This document shows positions 8,560 to 12,372 of a DNA stretch of 12,372 nucleotides, piece by piece. Numbering within the stretch: position 1 is the first letter of the stretch; every line of letters begins with the position of its first letter. The notes under the pieces are model-generated. The model saw only the letters and a program-made list of their open reading frames with translations. It had not been told where the DNA came from and did not search any database. The stretch spans positions 1-12,372 of the forward strand of contig NZ_CP079875.1 in the NCBI RefSeq assembly GCF_025263265.1, written 5' to 3'. The DNA comes from Mycobacterium sp. SMC-4 (lineage in GTDB: Bacteria; Actinomycetota; Actinomycetes; Mycobacteriales; Mycobacteriaceae). The translations under genes were made by a program, and so were the position numbers.

Positions 8560-8924
8560 GCACCCGCGCCATGCCGCCACTGGTCCTCGCCTCCGAGGTG
8601 GGCCGCTACGCCAGATCCCGACTTGACCACCTCACCGACGGACGTCCCCTCTACATTCCCGGCTTCGGCGCCGAGGCTGACCCTGTGGTGACCACCGCGC
8701 ACGCCTCGCTCTACCGCCACCCGTACAGCGTCAGCCAATTACCGCTGCTCACAGTCCATTACGAGACCATGCTTGATCCCGCACCTGTCACCACGTTGCT
8801 CGTCAGCCTGGCCCACCTCGCTCACCACGACTGCCCTGCCTGCGTGAGCACCTGGACCGAGGCGCCCACGAGCTGCCGGCCGCCATCACTCAGTTTCACG
8901 TTGTGGAAACTCCGGCCGCCGTAG
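8556..8924 (+). CDS. Small unrecognised protein, last gene of the plus-strand operon, probably frameshifted near its 3' end
   Basis: ATG 8556 overlaps the previous stop as ATGA, with GGAG just upstream, so it belongs to the same coupled operon. The frame gives 122 residues. The first 95 look authentic (PPLVLASEVGRYARSRLDHL, GRPLYIPGFGAEADPV, VTTLLVSLAHLAHHDCPAC). The last 27 (STWTEAPTSCRPPSLSF and onward) do not. Reading from 8840 in the -1 frame gives LREHLDRGAHELPAAITQF followed by HVVETPAAVVLLHYEDLPS, which is amphipathic and protein-like and stops at 8954-8956. The natural product is therefore probably about 133 residues ending at 8956, with a -1 frameshift near 8838-8846 caused by mutation, sequencing error or, less likely, recoding. 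Two cysteines (CPAC) lie at the junction. Function unknown. Confidence 0.65.
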   Translation: MSTRAMPPLVLASEVGRYARSRLDHLTDGRPLYIPGFGAEADPVVTTAHASLYRHPYSVSQLPLLTVHYETMLDPAPVTTLLVSLAHLAHHDCPACVSTWTEAPTSCRPPSLSFTLWKLRPP

Positions 8925-8958
8925 TGCTGCTGCACTACGAGGACCTACCTAGTTAGCG

Positions 8959-8976
8959 GTTCCCACCTTCGGGAAG
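8959..8976. terminator. Weak hairpin between the convergent gene blocks, possible terminator
   Basis: TTCCC (8960-8964) and GGGAA (8971-8975) can pair around a six-base loop in the 47-base gap between the plus-strand and minus-strand operons. The stem is short and has no T-run on either strand, so if it terminates transcription it does so weakly or with Rho. The position between convergent stops is its main support. Confidence 0.25.
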
Positions 8977-9003
8977 AAACACCGGATGTGGCAGCGATTG
9001 TGG

Positions 9004-9690
9004 TTACTCAGCGTTGTGCCAGTAATCGGGTAGCCGCCACATTGTTCGCAGGCTTGGGCCGTTCAACATGATGTTCCACTTGTTCTGCAGCATGGGATTG
9101 CCCCACGTTTCTGACCGCGCCCGTAGCCACTCAGCCCAGTCATTGCTGATACCGGCATCATCGAGCCCAGCAAGATAGCTCGCTATCAGTTCATCGCGCT
9201 GAGCCCTGTGCACCGCGGTGTTGGGATCGTGCAGCTCCGAGTAGGGGAGCGCTGTCAGCTCTTCGAGCACCGTGTCGTCGGTATAGGTCCCCGTCAGGCC
9301 GGCGACAGTGAACTTCGACATGGCTGTCATTCCCTGCATTTCGAGTAGCGTCACCTGCGTCTGGGCGCTGCGTACCCGTGCTCGCTCGCTGATGCCGAAC
9401 TGGGCAATGAACCACGCGTTGAGCGCTACCCGCCAAGTGGCCTGACCAGGTTCCCACGGCTGGCGCGGCAGCTGCTGGATTTCCATCACCACTGCCCGGT
9501 CATCGTCAGTGACCATCTGCGGCTGCAGTCGCTCCTTTGGCAGCACGACACTGCTGCGCCACTCCGGATCGAGCGCCCCAAACCGGGCCTGTTCCAACAC
9601 CTTTCCCAATAGGCCGTCACGCATAGACGCGACGTACTGCGCACCGATCTGCTGATACGCGTCCGGCGACCCCGGGGATGACATCGACAT
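9004..9690 (-). CDS. Unrecognised 228-residue protein, third gene of the minus-strand cassette
   Basis: ATG at 9690 shares one base with the stop of the preceding gene (TGATG), and AAGGAAAG lies about nine bases upstream, so coupled translation is the best start choice; a longer in-frame extension reads as Arg/His/Cys-rich shadow sequence. The protein begins MSMSSPGSPDAYQQIGAQY. It contains an acidic and aromatic region (DDDRAVVMEIQQL, then WEPGQATWRVALNAWFIAQF), a helical Gln/Ala stretch (RVRSAQTQVTLLEMQGM) and a C-terminus with several Trp residues (SNDWAEWLRARSETW, LPDYWHNAE). No known motif, signal peptide or membrane segment is seen. Its link to the FtsK-like protein upstream suggests that the two act together, but nothing in the sequence shows how. 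Confidence 0.7.
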   Translation of the reverse strand: MSMSSPGSPDAYQQIGAQYVASMRDGLLGKVLEQARFGALDPEWRSSVVLPKERLQPQMVTDDDRAVVMEIQQLPRQPWEPGQATWRVALNAWFIAQFGISERARVRSAQTQVTLLEMQGMTAMSKFTVAGLTGTYTDDTVLEELTALPYSELHDPNTAVHRAQRDELIASYLAGLDDAGISNDWAEWLRARSETWGNPMLQNKWNIMLNGPSLRTMWRLPDYWHNAE

Positions 9691-10451
9691 CACGACTGCT
9701 TTCCTTCGTTGTTCATTGGCAACACCACATCGACCGGGGCGCTGCGAACGCCCACATTTCGCCAGGTGGCGGCAGTGCCGCTCTCGTCCACTTCCACGAC
9801 GCTTGACATGAGCCCAGACAGACTCGTGAGCCACGGGCCTGACAACTGCCGCACGTTGAGTACTGTGTGAACGTCCAGGCAACGACCGCGCCGCAGCAAG
9901 CGGGCCAGTGCGGACAATGACTCGTCGGCTCCTGCCCGTGTCACGCGGCCTTCCCTCGTTGCAACCGGGACGAACTCCTCCATCAGGCGATCACCGTCGA
10001 CCACCACGACTACCGCATGGCTGCGGTCACCCGGGTCGCTCTGCTCGGTGGCGCTCCGTCTGCGCAGTTCAGCGAAATCCCGTACCCCACACTGCTGTAA
10101 CTGACGAGTCCGTTCCTCAATCAGGTGGTCGGTACCGCTAATGTCCCCCCGCGTCGTCAGCACCTCAACCCCGCGCTGAGGAGGTCGGGCGGACATCGAG
10201 TCGATCATTAGATCGACTACGCTGCGACGGCCGACTTCGGAGGTGCCGATCACCGCAATATGCGGACCGTTGCCTCCGCTCGCAGCCTCTTCAATGTCGA
10301 CCCAGTATGGATGCCCGCCTGCCTTGCCGATCACGACTTGGAGTGCTTCTTCACCGTGGGACACGGCGCGTAGTGCCACCGGATACGGTGTACCCGGGAA
10401 ACGCTGCTGGTGTTCACGCGCCGCGCGCTTGCGCGCATTTGAAGATGCCAT
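9690..10451 (-). CDS. Small FtsK/SpoIIIE (EccC-like) P-loop-type protein with degenerate ATP-binding motifs
   Basis: From ATG 10451 it encodes about 253 residues (ATG 10478 would add nine). The start RKRAAREHQQRFPGTPYPVA resembles a short N-terminal motif I recall from actinobacterial plasmid ATPases. Residues 48-68 (PYWVDIEEAASGGNGPHIA) match the segment just before Walker A in FtsK/EccC proteins (D-I-K-E-A-A-x-G-G-M-G-P-H-G). The Walker A site itself is GTSEVGRRS (69-77) where the family has GATGSGKS, so the Lys and the following Ser/Thr are replaced by Arg. The Walker B strand HAVVVVVDGD (145-154) keeps the Asp but lacks the Glu. The later LLRRGRCLDVHTVLNVRQL corresponds to the family's GRSLGVHLLLASQRL stretch. 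It is also much shorter than any translocase. I infer a pseudo-ATPase, perhaps an adaptor or DNA-binding subunit. Both neighbours lie on the same strand. Confidence 0.65.
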   Translation of the reverse strand: MASSNARKRAAREHQQRFPGTPYPVALRAVSHGEEALQVVIGKAGGHPYWVDIEEAASGGNGPHIAVIGTSEVGRRSVVDLMIDSMSARPPQRGVEVLTTRGDISGTDHLIEERTRQLQQCGVRDFAELRRRSATEQSDPGDRSHAVVVVVDGDRLMEEFVPVATREGRVTRAGADESLSALARLLRRGRCLDVHTVLNVRQLSGPWLTSLSGLMSSVVEVDESGTAATWRNVGVRSAPVDVVLPMNNEGKQS

Positions 10452-10669
10452 GGAAATCACGAGTCCCTTCAAAGACATTTGCCCGTAGTCGCCCACATCA
10501 ACAACGTGCGATCTTTGTTGGGAGCGCGTGACCCGATGAGCCTGGTCCTCGGAGAGATCTTCGGTAGCAGTACCCCGATGTGGGCGGGAGCTGCAACGCG
10601 ACCGAGGGAGTCCGCCTTCGCGCAATGGCGTTGCCTACCAAGATACCTCATGGACTGCCTAATCTGGTG
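10452..10669. other. 218-base gap between the first and second genes of the minus-strand cassette
   Basis: No credible gene is seen; the minus-strand frame open through it reads as Arg/Ser-rich filler. On the minus strand AAGGGA lies 12 bases before ATG 10451 and could act as an SD or serve the GTG at 10460. I see no strong promoter or terminator, so the three genes may be one transcript with a long internal leader. Confidence 0.3.
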
Positions 10670-11338
10670 CTATGCGATGGACTCGTTGAGGTCCTGTTCC
10701 AGTTCGTCGGTGTAGTCGGTGATTTTGTCGCGCTCCGTGCCCAGCGCCCGCATCACGGCACGAGCTTCTGCGCTCTTGAGAACATCGGGCATCCGTGTCA
10801 CCACGGCTCCCAACTGTTGGGCAGCGTTGCGCAGTCGGTACGAGCGCATCTGCGGATCGGTCCCTAGCGGGAATACGAGGCTGTTCACCGGGTCCACCTC
10901 GAACTCGATGGGTGTCTCTTCGTGGTGCCGAGGGTCATCGCTACCGGTGATGATGCGTGCATACGTGTGATCGAGGACAATCAGCCGCCGCATTTCGGAC
11001 TCCATCCGCGCGACGAGGATCAGTAAGGTTCTCGGAATCTGCACGTAGACGTCGCTGACGGGCTTTCCGGGTGAAAAGCCATACGCCCGGACCGTTTCGG
11101 CCGCCTCTCGTACCTCAGCGATCAGGTATCGCACACCAGCGACGTCGCACCGAATGACATTCCCGCCCTCGCGATCTCGGCGGATCTGCTCCACCGTCTC
11201 GCGACTCCATCCCTGAAAGCGGCCACCGACGACAGCATCCGGGGCAATAAAACGGCCAGCCCTGATCTCCGAGTTGAGTGCATCTCTGCTAATCCCCAGC
11301 TCATCAGCTACTTGCGTGCTGCTCAAGTATTCCTGCAT
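10670..11338 (-). CDS. Excisionase/MerR-type HTH DNA-binding protein, first gene of the minus-strand cassette
   Basis: The 222-residue protein starts MQEYLSSTQVADELGISRDA. Residues 4-54 form a textbook excisionase/AlpA/MerR-type helix-turn-helix: YLSSTQVADELGIS, SRDALNSEIRAGRF, then a loop PDAVVGGRFQGW and a closing SRETVEQIRRD helix. In this family the unit binds short direct or inverted repeats. The remaining 165 residues are not recognised; they contain acidic and helical stretches (AEVREAAETVRAYGF, RTLLILVARMESEMRRLIV) and end TERDKITDYTDELEQDLNES. The start is well supported: a TATACT -10 box lies six bases upstream of the ATG, giving a leaderless message, and no SD is present. Two perfect 12-bp repeats overlap the expected -35 region, so autoregulation is likely. 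The length is far greater than a simple excisionase, so a regulator or partition-like role is equally possible. Confidence 0.75.
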   Translation of the reverse strand: MQEYLSSTQVADELGISRDALNSEIRAGRFIAPDAVVGGRFQGWSRETVEQIRRDREGGNVIRCDVAGVRYLIAEVREAAETVRAYGFSPGKPVSDVYVQIPRTLLILVARMESEMRRLIVLDHTYARIITGSDDPRHHEETPIEFEVDPVNSLVFPLGTDPQMRSYRLRNAAQQLGAVVTRMPDVLKSAEARAVMRALGTERDKITDYTDELEQDLNESIA

Positions 11339-11350
11339 GGGGTAAGTATA
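11339..11350 (-). promoter_or_regulatory. Promoter -10 box with leaderless start for the HTH gene
   Basis: On the minus strand TATACT (11350-11345) is followed by exactly six bases (TACCCC) and then the ATG at 11338. With a -10 hexamer at -12 to -7 the transcript would begin at the A of the ATG, so the mRNA would have no leader. Leaderless genes of this layout are common in mycobacteria and relatives. The -35 position (11373-11368, TGGCAC) is poor, which fits a regulated promoter. Confidence 0.65.
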
Positions 11351-11358
11351 GAGCTGAG

Positions 11359-11383
11359 CACATTTGTGTGCCACATTTGTGTG
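11359..11383. repeat. Two perfect 12-bp direct repeats, probable operator of the minus-strand cassette
   Basis: CACATTTGTGTG occurs at 11359-11370 and again at 11372-11383, separated by one base, so the period is 13 bp. Each copy is itself partly symmetric (CACA ... TGTG), which suggests a dimer bound to each. The pair covers the -35 region of the leaderless promoter and ends 13 bases before the VapC stop. The most likely ligand is the HTH protein encoded just downstream. Confidence 0.65.
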
Positions 11384-11396
11384 GTCGCGTCGCCAG

Positions 11397-11819
11397 TCAG
11401 ACGGTGCCTCGTTCCACAACCCACCGCTGTTCGAAGGGGATTACGCCGGCGGCCGTCTCAAAGTCGGAGTCGTAGTGGATGACGGTTACCTCGTGATGCG
11501 CAGCGACCGCCGCGATCAGCAGATCCGCCATACCGACCGACCGATGCTGGCCCGTTCGCGCGAGCGCGCGATGAGCCTCCAGTGCCGCTTGCCACTGTTC
11601 GTCACCTGTCGGCAGATACTCATACGCCAACCGCCGATCGGACCAAAGTTGTTCGTACTCTTCGGAGCTACGCGCACTGTATAGCGCTTCGGCGTCCAGC
11701 TGTGCGGTCGTTGCGACCAGTCCGGCCTCTATCAATGGCGCCAGCCGAGCGCCGACCGGCGCCGACCGCATCCGCGCGGCCGCGCTGGTGTCGATGACGT
11801 AGCGCGCGATCAGCGCCAT
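11397..11819 (-). CDS. vapC: VapC-family PIN-domain toxin (RNase)
   Basis: A 140-residue PIN-domain protein of normal VapC length. The acidic residues expected for Mg2+-dependent RNA cleavage are visible: Asp10 in YVIDTSAAAR, Glu44 in LDAEALYSAR, Asp99 in GMADLLIAAV, and Asp117/Asp119 in IHYDSDFE. The strand VTVIHYDSDFE and the C-terminal ERWVV-like stretch (FEQRWVVERGTV) complete the fold. ATG 11819 overlaps the end of the upstream antitoxin gene by ten bases, the usual antitoxin-first coupling. VapC toxins act on tRNA or rRNA; which target this one uses cannot be told. No catalytic residue is missing, so it should be active. It ends close to the operator of the next cassette. Confidence 0.92.
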   Translation of the reverse strand: MALIARYVIDTSAAARMRSAPVGARLAPLIEAGLVATTAQLDAEALYSARSSEEYEQLWSDRRLAYEYLPTGDEQWQAALEAHRALARTGQHRSVGMADLLIAAVAAHHEVTVIHYDSDFETAAGVIPFEQRWVVERGTV

Positions 11820-12019
11820 ACGTTCCTACGCGCTTCGGGTGTCGCCATGTCTTCGAGCGCGCCTGACTGCAACCACGCGACCTGACGGGCCCGTGCCGAG
11901 GTGGCTGCCGCTTGCTGGAGTGCCATCCGAACAGTGTCGGAAACGCCCGCGGTTTTGAGTTCACGCTGTGCAGCAGCCAGGAGATCATCGTCTAAGTCGA
12001 TCAGCCGTTTCGTCACCAT
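11810..12019 (-). CDS. vapB: VapB-family ribbon-helix-helix antitoxin
   Basis: About 69 residues from ATG 12019. The N-terminus VTKRLIDLDDDLLAAAQREL is the typical beta strand plus first helix of a VapB-type ribbon-helix-helix domain, followed by GVSDTVRMALQQAA as the second helix. The C-terminal tail (ARQVAWLQSGALEDM and onward) is the flexible part that wraps the toxin. A very strong SD, AGGAGG (12026-12021), lies only one base from this ATG but four bases from the in-frame GTG at 12016, so the GTG may be the true start, one residue shorter. The stop lies inside the vapC start region (ten-base overlap). The pair normally represses its own promoter together with the toxin; on a plasmid it acts as a maintenance module. 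Confidence 0.88.
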   Translation of the reverse strand: MVTKRLIDLDDDLLAAAQRELKTAGVSDTVRMALQQAAATSARARQVAWLQSGALEDMATPEARRNVWR

Positions 12020-12057
12020 ACCTCCTGGTATATGCTGTCGAGACACTCAGTATATAT
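12020..12057 (-). promoter_or_regulatory. Probable vapBC promoter and operator region
   Basis: On the minus strand a TATACT -10-like box (12054-12049) lies about 30 bases before vapB, followed by an inverted repeat TGTC-GA-GACA (12036-12045) and the SD AGGAGG. GTATAT occurs at 12028 and again at 12050, 22 bp apart, about two helical turns. Such repeats around the start point fit the usual VapBC self-repression, but no clear -35 is visible. Confidence 0.4.
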
Positions 12058-12372
12058 CCGCTTTAGATAACTCGCCGGCCTCCCCTTTTTGTCACAGTGA
12101 CGTATTGAGCCGTAACCCGTTGTAGGGCAGGGGTTTTAAGGGCTCCGCGGGAAGTGGCCGAGTGATGCTGACACGGGCTCAGCGCGGCTCGCAAGCCGCC
12201 GTCTGTGCGCCTGCGCGAAACGAACTCAGGGCGACCTTCTTCGCGGTCTGGGTGCGATCTGGCCTCACGGTGTGGCATAGTGCGGATAGTACGGACAACC
12301 AACTCTGGCAATTATCTAAGCCGAATTACCCTGCTGCACAACGCATTTGCCGATAAGCTCCGTTATGTCAAC
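12058..12372. other. Gene-free right edge with small inverted repeats
   Basis: No frame reads like protein on either strand. Visible structure: a perfect 11-bp palindrome GTCACAGTGAC at 12091-12101; a 24-bp imperfect inverted repeat at 12307-12330 (GGCAATT ... AATTACC, one mismatch, ten-base centre); and ATAA/TTAT flanking six bases at 12353-12366. GC falls clearly over roughly the last 80 bases, suggesting a control region for a gene beyond the window, a resolvase or partition site, or an origin. I cannot choose between these. Confidence 0.3.

Noticed and set aside
8892..8911. Sequence resembling a chromosomal parS site (AGTTTCAC ... GTGGAAACT).
   Set aside because: The symmetry is broken by an extra base and a three-base centre, it is a single copy, and it lies inside the probable coding end of the small protein gene, so it is most likely chance.
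9691..9882. N-terminal extension of the 228-residue minus-strand protein.
   Set aside because: It overlaps the end of the FtsK-like gene, reads as Arg/His/Cys-rich shadow, and the TGATG coupled start at 9690 is far better supported.
12149..12200. Stretch (gggaagtggccgagtgatgctgac) resembling the D-arm of a serine-type tRNA.
   Set aside because: No matching acceptor stem, anticodon arm or T-arm (GGTTCGAATCC-like) follows, so it is not a tRNA gene.
12063..12356. Open frames on both strands at the right edge (82 and 64 residues).
   Set aside because: Composition is Arg/Ser/Thr/Pro-rich with no hydrophobic pattern, there is no SD, and the two frames overlap each other; they look like random GC-rich open frames.

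Overview
The window looks like part of a large plasmid or an integrated conjugative element from a high-GC actinomycete, most likely in the Mycobacteriales (Mycobacterium, Nocardia, Rhodococcus or a relative). The grounds are strong G/C preference at third codon positions, GTG starts, ATGA/GTGA gene couplings, a probable leaderless promoter, and a giant methylase-helicase of a type I associate with actinomycete plasmids. There are no rRNA, tRNA, IS transposase or CRISPR signals. Family names rest on motif reading by eye, not on database searches.

Left part, plus strand. The window opens inside a gene whose C-terminus looks like a ribbon-helix-helix DNA-binding domain behind a disordered Ser/Thr/Pro-rich tail, as in plasmid partition (ParB-like) proteins. 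A 203-base gap follows, holding an 18-bp palindrome. Then comes a co-directional, tightly overlapping operon: a protein with two tandem helix-turn-helix units; a roughly 190-residue unknown protein; a giant DNA methylase/SF2 helicase of the DarB-like plasmid/phage class; a 245-residue unknown protein with a possible beta-rich domain; and a small unknown protein that probably carries a -1 frameshift near its end. The start of the helicase is unusual. The only well-placed start, at 1484, opens a frame that runs 636 bases across the unknown gene, although the protein-like sequence in that stretch lies in the other frame.

Right part, minus strand. Reading from right to left there is a VapBC-type toxin-antitoxin pair, then a promoter with two perfect 12-bp direct repeats and a -10 box exactly six bases before an ATG (a leaderless start), then a three-gene cassette. 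The cassette consists of an excisionase/MerR-type HTH protein, a small FtsK/EccC-like protein whose Walker A lysine and Walker B glutamate are both lost, and an unrecognised 228-residue protein whose start overlaps the preceding stop by one base. The plus and minus blocks converge at 8957-9003. The last 326 bases hold no credible gene, have lower GC at the far end, and contain two small inverted repeats.

The two best candidates for undescribed systems are (i) the coupled HTH / unknown / methylase-helicase / small-protein operon, and (ii) the minus-strand HTH / pseudo-ATPase / unknown cassette with its own operator array.
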